A stretch of 64,000 bases of DNA from an uncultured Lactobacillus sp. (GTDB taxonomy: Bacteria > Bacillota > Bacilli > Lactobacillales > Lactobacillaceae), in the NCBI GenBank assembly GCA_947565635.1, contig CANOGU010000004.1:28451-92450 (forward strand), in the 5' to 3' direction. The position numbers were made by a program, and so were the translations under genes. Within the stretch, counting starts at the first letter, position 1, and the number at the start of each line of letters is the position of its first letter. Under the pieces are notes generated by a model. It was not told the DNA's origin, ran no database searches, and saw only the letters and a program-made list of their open reading frames with translations. Shown here one piece after another: positions 1-8,350 of this stretch.

Positions 1-240
1 GGAATAATGGTTAATTATTTAAACATAATGTTCTTAAAACATGATAGAAATTTTGAGATGATAAGCAAATTGAGGAATTTCTTGTATAAGTTACCGGTTG
101 AGCCAAGAACTATATTTTTTAAAGTGATGGCAGATTATTATGGTTATCTTTTTAATGAAGAAAAATTAGAAGCAAAAAAGATTTTAGACTTTTTTGAAAG
201 ACATGGGATGGAGTCAATTACAGCCTATATAGCATTTTAG
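1..240 (+). CDS. C-terminal end of a gene running off the window, possibly an Rgg/MutR-type regulator
   Basis: The reading frame is open from the first base and ends at 240, so the visible part is the tail of a longer protein. It is a Lys/Glu-rich, helical sequence ending in a segment with AKKILDFF followed by a short tail. Repeated amphipathic helices of this kind occur in the C-terminal peptide-sensing domain of Rgg/GadR/MutR regulators; that is only a resemblance. An ATG at 7 gives 77 residues, but no Shine-Dalgarno sequence is visible because the window starts there. No DNA-binding domain is in view. Confidence 0.45.
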   Translation, partial: GIMVNYLNIMFLKHDRNFEMISKLRNFLYKLPVEPRTIFFKVMADYYGYLFNEEKLEAKKILDFFERHGMESITAYIAF

Positions 241-352
241 TTGTGTCATGATAGACACTTGGCTGATGGATTTTTAACAGTTTTGTATTATATACATATA
301 TTCAAAGCCTTGAAATTAATAATATTTTATCTATTAGTGGAACGAATAAAAA

Positions 353-532
353 ATGAATGTTAATAAACTTATATTAGAAATAAGCTATTTATTTTGTTGT
401 ATAGGTCCGATCGTTATACTTATTATTAGAAATATAAATGATCTAATGACTGTAACATTTGGAATAGTATCAATTATTTTTCTTATATATATGTTTTGGT
501 ATATTTTTATATTTCACAAGAATAAGTTTTGA
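353..532 (+). CDS. Small two-helix membrane peptide, 59 aa (hypothetical)
   Basis: An ATG at 353 opens 59 codons ending TGA at 530-532. The product starts MNVNKLILEI and has two hydrophobic stretches (about residues 12-27 and 35-54) around a short polar turn, ending in the basic tail HKNKF, so it would be a small integral membrane protein. The ribosome-binding site is weak: only GTGG and an A-rich run precede the ATG. It lies alone in the 457-base gap between 240 and 698. Function unknown; it could be chance, but two well-formed transmembrane segments in one frame argue for a real peptide or a remnant. Confidence 0.4.
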   Translation: MNVNKLILEISYLFCCIGPIVILIIRNINDLMTVTFGIVSIIFLIYMFWYIFIFHKNKF

Positions 533-609
533 TTAGTAAATTCTAATAATTATTTTTTATCAATCTTACATACATTTGCCTATAATATATACTCATGATC
601 ATAAATCAA

Positions 610-648
610 AATAAGCTCATTTCCTACTTTGGGGATGAGCTTATTTTT
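610..648. terminator. Rho-independent terminator
   Basis: An 11-bp stem (610-620 with 634-644, AATAAGCTCAT arm) closes a 13-base loop and is followed by TTTTTG. The A-rich 5' side makes it usable on both strands. It isolates the upstream genes from the macrodomain gene. Confidence 0.8.
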
Positions 649-697
649 GTGTTTGAGATAAAATATACATATGAAATATTAGAAAGGGTGAGAGTTA

Positions 698-1204
698 GTG
701 AGTGATCTTCAAGTAATTCAAGCGGATATCACAAAATTAAAAGTTGATGCGATCGTTAATGCAGCTAATAGAACACTTTTAGGTGGTGGTGGAGTTGATG
801 GGGCAATTCACCGTGCAGCTGGTCCAGAATTACTAGCAGAATGTAGAACTCTTCATGGCTGTGATACTGGCGAAGCTAAAATTACTAAGGGTTATAATTT
901 GCCAGCTAAATATGTTATCCACACAGTTGGCCCTGTGTATAATCTTAATTTTGCTCAACAAAATGCTGAATTATTGGTATCTTGTTATAAAAATAGTCTT
1001 AATTTAGCTAAAGAATATGACTTACATTCAATTGCTTTTTCTTGTATTGCAACTGGTGTATATGGGTATCCAAAAGAAGAAGCTGCTAAAATAGCTGTTG
1101 AAACTACAAGAAGCTGGCTTAAACAACAAAAATTTAATATTAAGGTCTACTTTTGTGTATTTGATTCAGAAAATAAAGCCATATATAATAAATTAACGTC
1201 TTAA
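698..1204 (+). CDS. Macrodomain protein, probable O-acetyl-ADP-ribose deacetylase (YmdB-like)
   Basis: A 168-residue single macrodomain. The ADP-ribose pocket signatures are clear: [20 protein letters not shown] at residues 21-40 and a late ATGVYGYP loop that wraps the diphosphate. Known members hydrolyse O-acetyl-ADP-ribose or remove ADP-ribose from Asp/Glu side chains in the cytosol. The length is normal for a stand-alone macrodomain. The start is a GTG at 698 preceded by GAAAGGGTGAGA. The stop lies 19 bases before the ABC transporter start, so the two are probably co-transcribed, though no functional link is obvious. No PARP or sirtuin gene is adjacent. Identification is firm; the exact substrate is inferred from the family. 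Confidence 0.9.
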   Translation: MSDLQVIQADITKLKVDAIVNAANRTLLGGGGVDGAIHRAAGPELLAECRTLHGCDTGEAKITKGYNLPAKYVIHTVGPVYNLNFAQQNAELLVSCYKNSLNLAKEYDLHSIAFSCIATGVYGYPKEEAAKIAVETTRSWLKQQKFNIKVYFCVFDSENKAIYNKLTS

Positions 1205-1223
1205 CTAAAGTGAGGAGTTTTAG

Positions 1224-2831
1224 ATGAGTTTAAAATATGCAAAACGAAGTCAGGTGATTTGGTTTGCTATCTTGGCTGCAATTAAGGCTTGTAATATTTT
1301 ATTTGTGGCTTATATGATCAAGATTATGCTGAATGTGGCATCATCGCATTCAAAGGATGTAATGCACTTGGTGCGTTTAGCAGCTTTAACGGCTTTAGGG
1401 CAGCTATGCTTCATGATGAGTAATTTCATCTATGAGCGTGTAAAGATGGGAATCATTCGTGATGTTAATATGGTTTTCAAGCAGGCTAATTTACAATATT
1501 TGGTTGATCAAGGTGAAACCGATATAAAAAATGGCTTGTCGCTCATGACTAATGATCTAAAGCAAATTGAAACTAATCGAATTACGGCACAACTTGATAT
1601 GATTTATCAAGGCTTAACTTTTATAGGTTCGTTAGCGTTTGCTTTGTATAATTCATGGCAAATGACGATTATATTCGTAGTGGCAATGGCTGCTCCAGCA
1701 ATTGTACAAATTTTTACTAGTAGAATTATTACTAAAAAGTCTAAGATTTGGGCTAAAACCAATGCTAATTATACGCAGAACGTTTCTGATTCTTTAAATG
1801 GGGCTCAGTCAGCTAAACTATATAATGTTAGAAACAATATTGTAGTAAGAGCAACGCATTCGGCTCAAAATATGGAAAATGCCTTGCGTAATATGAACTT
1901 AACGCAGGCTTGGGCTCTAGAATTAATTTATTCTGCTGCAGAATTGTTCTGCTTTATTATTCCATGTACAATTGGCGGCATAATGATGATGCAGGGTAGC
2001 TTAAGCGTGGGGACACTATTTATGATGGTCGATTTAGCAATGAACTTCATTACGCCTGTTGTAACTTTATTTAATGAATTTAATCAAGTTAAGTCTACGG
2101 TACCAATGTGGAAGAAAACGCAAAAGGCACTTAACTACGAAGCAATTGAAAATTCAGAGAAACCGGAGAAGTTTGAAGGATTAGATGTTGAAAATCTTGC
2201 TTACCAAACTAAGTCTGATAAACATACAATTTTTACTGATGTTAATTTGCAAGTTAAACCTGGTGAAAAGATTTTACTCATGGCGCCAAGTGGTTGGGGA
2301 AAGACTACCTTACTTCGACTAATGCTAGGATTAAAACGTCCAGTAAAGGGTAAAATTTTAATTAATGGAGAAAATGTAACTGGAGATTGGGCTAAGGCTC
2401 ATAACTATTTTTCTTACGTTAACCAGAAACCTTTTATGTTTGATGACACCTTGCGATTTAATATCACTTTAGGTAGAAAAGTTAGCGATGAGAAACTGAA
2501 GAAAGTTATTCATTTAGCAGGATTAGATGAATTGGTGAAAAAAGAGGGATTGGATCATAAAGTTGGCGAGGCTGGAAACGGCTTGTCTGGTGGTCAAATT
2601 CAGCGAATTGAAATTGCGCGTGCACTCCTATCTGGTAGACCAATTTTACTTGCAGATGAAGCAACAAGTGCTTTAGATCCTAATTTATCTCTTGCAATTC
2701 ATGAGACGCTGTTAAAAAATCCTCATGTAGCGGTAATTGAAGTTGCTCATAAAATCTCAGATAAAGAAAAAGCAATGTTTAATAAAATTATTCGTCTAAA
2801 TCTATGTGCTGGTAAAAATACTGATAATTAA
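1224..2831 (+). CDS. ABC exporter half-transporter, fused membrane and ATPase domains
   Basis: A 535-residue protein with an N-terminal type IV ABC exporter membrane domain (about residues 10-290) and a C-terminal ATPase. Walker A is APSGWGKTT (354-362), the signature LSGGQIQRIEIARALL begins at 454, Walker B is LLADEATSALD near 475, and a His follows in VAHKIS. All catalytic residues are present, so it can act as a homodimer. Substrate unknown; proteins of this build export peptides, lipids or drugs. No C39 peptidase domain is present, so it is not a classical bacteriocin processor. The RBS GTGAGGAG precedes the ATG. Confidence 0.85.
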   Translation: MSLKYAKRSQVIWFAILAAIKACNILFVAYMIKIMLNVASSHSKDVMHLVRLAALTALGQLCFMMSNFIYERVKMGIIRDVNMVFKQANLQYLVDQGETDIKNGLSLMTNDLKQIETNRITAQLDMIYQGLTFIGSLAFALYNSWQMTIIFVVAMAAPAIVQIFTSRIITKKSKIWAKTNANYTQNVSDSLNGAQSAKLYNVRNNIVVRATHSAQNMENALRNMNLTQAWALELIYSAAELFCFIIPCTIGGIMMMQGSLSVGTLFMMVDLAMNFITPVVTLFNEFNQVKSTVPMWKKTQKALNYEAIENSEKPEKFEGLDVENLAYQTKSDKHTIFTDVNLQVKPGEKILLMAPSGWGKTTLLRLMLGLKRPVKGKILINGENVTGDWAKAHNYFSYVNQKPFMFDDTLRFNITLGRKVSDEKLKKVIHLAGLDELVKKEGLDHKVGEAGNGLSGGQIQRIEIARALLSGRPILLADEATSALDPNLSLAIHETLLKNPHVAVIEVAHKISDKEKAMFNKIIRLNLCAGKNTDN

Positions 2832-2870
2832 AATAAGAGCTAGAGGAAAAATTTCTCTAGCTCTTATTTT
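2831..2870. terminator. Bidirectional terminator between convergent genes
   Basis: A 14-bp stem (2832-2845 with 2854-2867, AATAAGAGCTAGAG arm) is followed by a T-run on the plus strand, and its A-rich 5' arm gives a U-run on the minus strand. It serves the ABC gene and the convergent amidotransferase-like gene. Confidence 0.85.
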
Positions 2871-3554
2871 TTAGTTTAACTTATCAAAAAAGTTAGTAAA
2901 GATCTTTTCTTGCTTTGGATCATCCAGCAATTTATCAGGACGCCATTGAATTCCTAGCATTGTTTGATCAGTTGATTCAATAGCTTCGATAATTCCATCA
3001 GGGGCAGTTGCTACAATATTAAAGTTGTTAGCGATTGTTTTAATAGCTTGATGGTGATGGCTATTAACATAGGGATGAGTACCAACAGCCTTAGCAAGTT
3101 CGCTTTCTTCAGTTACATTTACGTGATGACTTTCTAAAGATAAATCATTTTTCTGAATATGCTGAACACCTGCACCAGAGTTTTGAGCATAAATATCTTG
3201 GAAAAGGGTTCCATTGAAAGCAACATTTAACATTTGCATTCCACGCCCAATTCCTAAAATTGGCAAGTTAGAATCGTGAGTGTTTTTAATTAGATTTAAT
3301 TCGAATTGATCTCGATGAGGATCAGTTTCTTTAAGTTCAGGAAGTGGTTCTTCATTATAGAAAATTGGTGTAATATCAGGACCATCGCTTAGAATTAAAG
3401 CATCAAAATTAACATTTGGAAGTGGCAATGTCTTTAAACTAACTGGTGCAAAAACAAGTGGAAGATATCCTAGTTTTACAACAGTATCTATAATACTTCG
3501 ATCAACAATTAATTTATTATTTTTAATACTTGCAGTGATACCAATAGTTTTCAT
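2871..3554 (-). CDS. Peptidase C26 / PuuD-like class I glutamine amidotransferase homologue, catalytic triad missing
   Basis: A 227-residue class I amidotransferase fold most like gamma-glutamyl-GABA hydrolase (PuuD/C26). Family landmarks remain: ETDPHRDQFEL, GMQMLNVAFNGTLFQD and VNSHHHQAIK. The nucleophile elbow, normally GICRGMQ, reads GIGRGMQ (Gly at 103), and the His-Glu end, normally VQWHPE, reads IQWRPD (Arg205, Asp207). All three catalytic positions are therefore changed and hydrolysis is unlikely. I start at the ATG whose first base is 3554, because AAAGGAG lies just upstream; a longer start at 3581 would overlap the MFS gene. It sits 19 bases downstream of the MFS gene, so the pair is probably one operon. 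Possible roles are ligand binding or regulation. Confidence 0.85.
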   Translation of the reverse strand: MKTIGITASIKNNKLIVDRSIIDTVVKLGYLPLVFAPVSLKTLPLPNVNFDALILSDGPDITPIFYNEEPLPELKETDPHRDQFELNLIKNTHDSNLPILGIGRGMQMLNVAFNGTLFQDIYAQNSGAGVQHIQKNDLSLESHHVNVTEESELAKAVGTHPYVNSHHHQAIKTIANNFNIVATAPDGIIEAIESTDQTMLGIQWRPDKLLDDPKQEKIFTNFFDKLN

Positions 3555-3573
3555 TAAATACTCCTTTAACAAA

Positions 3574-4788
3574 TCAGGCATTTTCGCGATGAGAAGAAAT
3601 TAGCATAATTAAGTAATTAATCAATAAGGTAATTCCAGTCGCTGCAAACACCCATTCATAGGTAAACATACCAGAAATAGTTGAACCTAGTAAAGACCCA
3701 AGAACTGCACCTATTGCTTGGAATGATTGATTATAAGAGAAAACTCTACCGAATGCTTCTGGTGGAACATTTAAAGTTAGAATAGTTTGAGCTGCCGGAA
3801 GCAAACCAGCACTAATAATTCCTAATAAAAATCTCCAGAAAGCTAATGACCAGGCATTGGGAATAAAAGTCATCGGGATGAACAAAATTGTAGCAATAAG
3901 TAGGCCCCAACGCAAAACTTTTTCAGCGCCGATTTGATCCATTAAATGACCAATATGAGAAGCAGAAAGCATCGTTCCAAGACCAGGAGTAGCAGCAACA
4001 ATTCCAGCGATTAATGCAATATTGTGACTATGAGGCATGAGTGATTTCACATAAAGAGAAACAATCGGATCGATCGACATGGTTGATAATTGGACGATCA
4101 TTGTAGTGACGAACATAATAATGATCAACTTAACATTAGGCAATCCATGCATTATTTCATTCATCGGTTTCATCTTTTCTCTTGAAACAGGAGTGAAATC
4201 TTCCTTAACTAATAGCCATGTTCCTAAAAAAGTTAAAAACATTAAACCACCGGTGATAAAGAATGGGATGCGGTATCCAAAGGCACTAGATAAGGCACCA
4301 CCAATTAGTGGCCCAACTAGGTTGCCTGCTGTTCCGGCAGTCATCATTTGACTCATTACCCATCCGCTACGCTGATGTGGCGTCTCACCAGCCATTAAGG
4401 CAGTGGCGTTATTGATATATCCAGAAAACAAGCCTTGTAAAAAGCGCATGCAGATAATAAAGAAGGCACTTTGTGCTAGCCCTGTAATAAAGATAGTTAG
4501 ACTCATAACGCCGGCAGCCCGCATACACATGAGCTTTCTTCCTTTTCGATCAGCTAAGTTTCCCCAGTAAGGAGAAATAATGGCCTGGGCAATAAAAGTC
4601 ATGGCAAAGGCTAATCCAGAATAAAGGTTTAATTGTAATTTATTATAGTTACCTAACTCAGCCATAAATAAAGAAATAAATGGCATTGTCATTGAGTAAC
4701 CTAATCCAGTAATAAAGCAACCTAGCCACAGGGTATAAAATATTTTATGCCAACCGCTAGGTAAAGTATAGGTGTGAGATTTAGTCAC
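3574..4788 (-). CDS. MFS transporter, multidrug-efflux type
   Basis: A 404-residue, 12-helix major facilitator protein. The loop between helices 2 and 3 carries the MFS motif A as GNLADRKGRKLM, and the helix 5 region TAGNLVGPLIGG resembles motif C of drug/proton antiporters, which suggests export. It starts at a GTG (4788) behind GGGATGAC, a moderate Shine-Dalgarno. It leads a two-gene minus-strand unit with the amidotransferase homologue. Substrate cannot be read from the sequence. Confidence 0.85.
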   Translation of the reverse strand: MTKSHTYTLPSGWHKIFYTLWLGCFITGLGYSMTMPFISLFMAELGNYNKLQLNLYSGLAFAMTFIAQAIISPYWGNLADRKGRKLMCMRAAGVMSLTIFITGLAQSAFFIICMRFLQGLFSGYINNATALMAGETPHQRSGWVMSQMMTAGTAGNLVGPLIGGALSSAFGYRIPFFITGGLMFLTFLGTWLLVKEDFTPVSREKMKPMNEIMHGLPNVKLIIIMFVTTMIVQLSTMSIDPIVSLYVKSLMPHSHNIALIAGIVAATPGLGTMLSASHIGHLMDQIGAEKVLRWGLLIATILFIPMTFIPNAWSLAFWRFLLGIISAGLLPAAQTILTLNVPPEAFGRVFSYNQSFQAIGAVLGSLLGSTISGMFTYEWVFAATGITLLINYLIMLISSHRENA

Positions 4789-4961
4789 AGAGTCATCCCA
4801 ATCTAAGATATTTCTTATTTTTCAATAGTCTATTTTAGCATAGAGTTTTCATAGGAATTTTCATGATATTTTTAAGTTGCTTAATTTTCTTAAAAAAGTA
4901 ATGCGAAGAATGATGTAACATGCTAAGATTGACTAGCAAAATAAGTTAAAGGTTGAGTGTA

Positions 4962-5834
4962 ATGAGCAAGAAGCAAGATTCAAAGGATAATAAAGAACAA
5001 AAAGTATTAACTAGAGAAGAATATCGTCAACGTTTAGCAAGTCACGATAAGGTAAATATTTGGGACTTATTTTTAAATCGACCATATGTTTCAGTAACTT
5101 TAATTGTGCTGGCAATTATCTTTATTATGACTAAATGGTGGCTTGGACTCATAATTCTTCTTATTGCGGCAATAGTGGGAGCTTTTATTATCGTAAAAAG
5201 TAAAAATCCCAATCGAACTCTTAGTTTAGAGTTTAAACTTGGTGGTAATAAAACTCTTCATTTACTCAAAGCACTACAATTAGGCGCTTCAATGGTCATG
5301 TTTTTATCTACTTATATGCGTCAGGTTGTAACAATTAACTTTCAAACTGTGGGTTCACAAGACATGTTAAAAATGCTTCAAGGTGCAGCTGCAAGCACCA
5401 ATAATGCTTATGCTGCACAAGGAGCAAATGTTGTTGGCTTACTTGATAACTTATTAGGTGGGAGTTTATGGGGGACATATCGCTATGCTACAAATACTGG
5501 GCAGTTTATGAATGATCCTGCTGGTAGATGGATTATGATTTGGACATTTTTATTGATGGTTGCACCAGCTATTTGTGTATTGGCTCAGTTCTTCAGAGAA
5601 CCTTATTCAAGACGTGCAATGTTGGTAGGCTCAGGTATATCAACAATTTTATTTGTTTTAACACCAACTTTGATTCATCAGTGGGCCAATCAATTTGCGA
5701 TCAACCACCAAATTAATCCAGCTCAAATTGGACAGATGTTTAGCGTCGGCTACATGGCCTATTTTGGCATGGGATGTAGTATTTTAGTATTGGTTATCGC
5801 AATCATTCGTAGTATTAAAAGAGATAAATTTTAA
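4962..5834 (+). CDS. Hypothetical polytopic membrane protein
   Basis: A 290-residue protein with a charged cytoplasmic N-terminus (about 45 residues rich in Lys, Glu, Asp) followed by five or so membrane segments: a close pair near residues 45-80, one near 105-120, then two or three in the C-terminal half. A soluble stretch lies between (residues about 120-185, with many Ala, Asn and Gln). I start at the ATG at 4962, which has AAAGG nine bases upstream; a TTG at 4953 is possible but badly spaced. The family is not recognised. It is transcribed away from the MFS gene and runs into the aroD remnant. Confidence 0.7.
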   Translation: MSKKQDSKDNKEQKVLTREEYRQRLASHDKVNIWDLFLNRPYVSVTLIVLAIIFIMTKWWLGLIILLIAAIVGAFIIVKSKNPNRTLSLEFKLGGNKTLHLLKALQLGASMVMFLSTYMRQVVTINFQTVGSQDMLKMLQGAAASTNNAYAAQGANVVGLLDNLLGGSLWGTYRYATNTGQFMNDPAGRWIMIWTFLLMVAPAICVLAQFFREPYSRRAMLVGSGISTILFVLTPTLIHQWANQFAINHQINPAQIGQMFSVGYMAYFGMGCSILVLVIAIIRSIKRDKF

Positions 5835-5893
5835 TGAATAGAAATGAAATTGCTACTATAATTTATGTAGCAATTTTTTATTTGGAGAAAATC

Positions 5894-6316
5894 ATGAAAT
5901 TTACTGAAAATCAAATTCTTATAAACGATCAAAATATTTCTGTATTAATTAATACTGGAACAAATGAAGCAGATATTTTAAATCAGGCAGAAAAAATAAA
6001 AAAGCTCCAACCAGAAATGATGGAGTGGAGAATTGACTATTTTGAAGATGTAATTTTAATGAATCGACTGATTGAAGTAGCTAATAAACTTAAAGATATA
6101 ATGAAGGAGATTCCAATTTTGATTACTTTTCGCAGTCAGAAATTTGGTGGGAAAACTGAATTAGATAGCGAAGACGCTTATTTAAATTTGCTGAAAATTA
6201 CAATTGATTTTGGGTTAGGAAATGCTATTGATATTGAACAAGATCATGTTTCTGATCGAGTAAATGCCTTAATTCAAGACGCAAAAAATAAGGGATTAGG
6301 AGTTGTTCTTTCTTAA
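5894..6316 (+). pseudogene. aroD: Truncated type I 3-dehydroquinate dehydratase (aroD remnant)
   Basis: The 140-residue product matches the N-terminal half of type I dehydroquinase: EWRIDYFED, ILITFRSQKFGG and IDIEQD are family motifs. It ends in GVVLS, immediately before the point where the family continues with the active-site His (SYHDF-like) and later the Schiff-base Lys. A full enzyme has about 250 residues, so the catalytic half is gone and no other frame continues it; the next bases form a hairpin. The best start is the ATG at 5894 behind GGAG. It looks like a deletion remnant. A retained role for the N-terminal half cannot be excluded. Confidence 0.8.
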
Positions 6317-6320
6317 AGTA

Positions 6321-6352
6321 AAAAACTCTTTCGGAAAAGTGACCGAAAGAGT
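6321..6352 (-). terminator. Hairpin with its U-run on the minus strand
   Basis: A perfect 10-bp stem (6325-6334 with 6343-6352, ACTCTTTCGG arm). On the plus strand no T-run follows, but on the minus strand the stem runs straight into TTTTTTAC. It is thus a terminator for leftward transcription, although no leftward gene remains next to it. Confidence 0.55.
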
Positions 6353-6380
6353 AAAGTTAAGGAAAGCTACAAAATGTTAT

Positions 6381-6395
6381 ATGAAAGCGTTTTAA
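6381..6395 (+). promoter_or_regulatory. Probable cre (CcpA) site upstream of the GalT-like gene
   Basis: ATGAAAGCGTTTTAA matches the catabolite-responsive element WTGNAANCGNWNNCW at every fixed position except one (A for the late C). It lies 70-85 bases before the start codon, just ahead of an AT-rich -10 candidate near 6414. Catabolite control of a sugar-nucleotide gene would make sense, but the match is imperfect. Confidence 0.5.
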
Positions 6396-6465
6396 TCACT
6401 TTCAATAATTATTATAGTAGAGTGTAGGCTGAAGTGCAAATATTTTTTAGAAATGAGGGAAAAGT

Positions 6466-7242
6466 TTGAATAATGATCCACTTATATTTGAATTTGCCGT
6501 AGCTAAAAATAAGCCGTTTAGCTTCAATAGTGAAAAAAGTAATATTTGTCCTTTTTGTGATGTAGAAAATTTAACTGATATTTATCAAACTAATGGATCA
6601 ATGATTTGGCTTGCTAATCGTTTTCCAACATTAAAGGATACAAAGCAAACAGTCATAATTGAGTCGGACCAACATAATGGAGACGTTAGCAGTTATTCCC
6701 AAGAATATAATCGTAAATTGATGAAATTTGCTTTAAATTGCTTTGATGAAATGCAACAAAGTGGTGAATTTAGATCGGTCCTTTGGTATAAAAATTTTGG
6801 CCCTAAATCCAATGGCTCTTTAGCGCACCCACATATGCAGGTTGTCGGTTTGAATAAAGAAGATGGCTACAAGTATATCCATGAAAATAATTTTACTGGA
6901 ATTCATGTCTTTAAAACAAATAATATGGAAGTTAACTTTGCTACGCATCCCGTTCAAGGATTTCAAGAATTAAATATTAATTTGTTAGAAGACTCAGGCT
7001 TAGATAAATGGGCTGACTGGATTCAATACGGAATACGCTATACATTAAAAGAGATGTATGGCGGTCGTTGTGATTCATATAACCTGTTTTTCTATCCAAA
7101 TCGAAATGGAATATGTTGTAAGATTATTCCACGTTTTTATGCGCCGCCATATTTTGTTGGTTATAAATTATCTGAATGTAATGATGACGTGACCTTGAGA
7201 AAAGAAGCAAAAAGATTATTAAACTTCGTACAAAAATCTTGA
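6466..7242 (+). CDS. GalT-like HIT-superfamily protein (DUF4931 type)
   Basis: A 258-residue relative of galactose-1-phosphate uridylyltransferase. It has a zinc-type CPFC pair (Cys28, Cys31) and the GalT active-site motif HPHMQ (His121-Pro-His123-Met-Gln125), in which the second His of true GalT carries the uridylyl group. The size is smaller than GalT and it lacks the usual GalT C-terminal half, matching the DUF4931 group often found alone in lactobacilli. A nucleotidyl-transfer or hydrolysis reaction on a sugar or nucleoside phosphate is likely; the substrate is unknown. It starts with TTG at 6466 after a GAGGGA Shine-Dalgarno, and a cre-like site lies upstream. Confidence 0.75.
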   Translation: MNNDPLIFEFAVAKNKPFSFNSEKSNICPFCDVENLTDIYQTNGSMIWLANRFPTLKDTKQTVIIESDQHNGDVSSYSQEYNRKLMKFALNCFDEMQQSGEFRSVLWYKNFGPKSNGSLAHPHMQVVGLNKEDGYKYIHENNFTGIHVFKTNNMEVNFATHPVQGFQELNINLLEDSGLDKWADWIQYGIRYTLKEMYGGRCDSYNLFFYPNRNGICCKIIPRFYAPPYFVGYKLSECNDDVTLRKEAKRLLNFVQKS

Positions 7243-7291
7243 AATAGTATTTCAGCACCTTAAAATATTGAATTAGAAAAAGAGGTACAGT

Positions 7292-8140
7292 ATGGATTTA
7301 TCAACTAAAGTTTTAAACAATTATCCAAATTTTAAAGGTGCATCTAAAAAGATTGCGGATTATTTATTAGCGCATCCAAAAGTTTTTTTACAAGAAGATG
7401 CACAAGGCTTAGGAAAAATTACCAAAACTAGTGCTGCTTCAATGATTCGTTTTTGTAAGCAGCTCGGTTTTAAAGGGCTTAAAGATTTTCAAATTCAATT
7501 AGCTCAAGATACACCTCAAGAAAATGACAATGTTATTGATCCAATTGTGGGAAATCATGATAATCCTCATATTATTTTGCAAAAGCTCTTATTAAGTATT
7601 GAAAAAAACACTGAGCAAACAGCTCATTTGATTGATGGTATGGCATTAAATCAGGCAATAAACTTTTTAAAGAATGCTGATAGAATTTATTTAGCTGGCG
7701 TTGGTGCTTCGAGTTTACCAGCGCAAGACCTGTATTATAAATTTATTCGTAGCGGTAAAAACGTGATTTTTAATCAGGATGTTCATATTGCGCTAGAGAG
7801 GATATGTTATTCTCATTCTACAGATGTTTTAGTAATTTTTTCCTATAGCGGTTTAACCCAAGAAACTTTATTGATGGCTGATCAAGCACGAAAAAATCAT
7901 ACTCCAATTATTGCAGTTACACGTTCGCGGCAATCTCCTTTGGTTGAAATTAGTAATGTTGTTTTAGGTGTTTCAACTGATGAAAAATTACTCAGAGTTG
8001 GTGCGATTAATTCATTATTTTCAGAAATGCTTGTTTCAAGCGTATTGTTTTTGGCAACAATTAATCAAGATTTGTCGAATTTAGAAGAAAAATTTAGAAA
8101 AACAGAGTCGTTGACTAATCAGTTAAAACGTTTGAAGTAA
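7292..8140 (+). CDS. RpiR/MurR-family transcriptional regulator
   Basis: A 282-residue protein with an N-terminal HTH_6 domain (about 1-77, motif TSAASMIRFCKQLGFKGLKDF) and a C-terminal SIS domain (about 125-255, motif YLAGVGASSLPAQDLYYKF, then FSYSGLTQET). SIS domains bind phosphosugars, so it probably senses a sugar phosphate such as MurNAc-6-P or GlcNAc-6-P. The RBS AAAGAGG lies 8 bases before the ATG. It follows the GalT-like gene by 49 bases and may be co-transcribed. A MupG-like gene is in this window at 21926, a plausible but unproven target. Confidence 0.85.
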   Translation: MDLSTKVLNNYPNFKGASKKIADYLLAHPKVFLQEDAQGLGKITKTSAASMIRFCKQLGFKGLKDFQIQLAQDTPQENDNVIDPIVGNHDNPHIILQKLLLSIEKNTEQTAHLIDGMALNQAINFLKNADRIYLAGVGASSLPAQDLYYKFIRSGKNVIFNQDVHIALERICYSHSTDVLVIFSYSGLTQETLLMADQARKNHTPIIAVTRSRQSPLVEISNVVLGVSTDEKLLRVGAINSLFSEMLVSSVLFLATINQDLSNLEEKFRKTESLTNQLKRLK

Positions 8141-8192
8141 AAAAGGTAATTCAAATATTATATTAAATAATAGTCGTAAAATATTAAGGAAT

Positions 8193-8215
8193 AAGATGCA
8201 TTGGCATCTTTTTTC
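8193..8215 (+). terminator. Rho-independent terminator
   Basis: A 7-bp stem AAGATGC/GCATCTT (8193-8199 with 8204-8210) with a 4-base loop, followed by TTTTTCTTTG. It ends the RpiR unit. The remaining gap to 8350 holds an AT-rich promoter region (TATATAA near 8293) for the next gene. Confidence 0.75.
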
Positions 8216-8350
8216 TTTGAAAATTTAAAGCTATCTTGATACTTGATAATGAAAAGTTTTAAACTTATTTTATAAATAAAGATGCTGACATAATATATAA
8301 AATAACGTAGGTTAAGTTTTGTCTAATTTTATAAGGAAGGCGATTGCTTT

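Noticed and set aside
5834-5893. A longer start for the aroD remnant at 5834
   Set aside because: The added residues do not resemble the family and overlap the preceding stop; the ATG at 5894 has a GGAG and matches the expected N-terminus.
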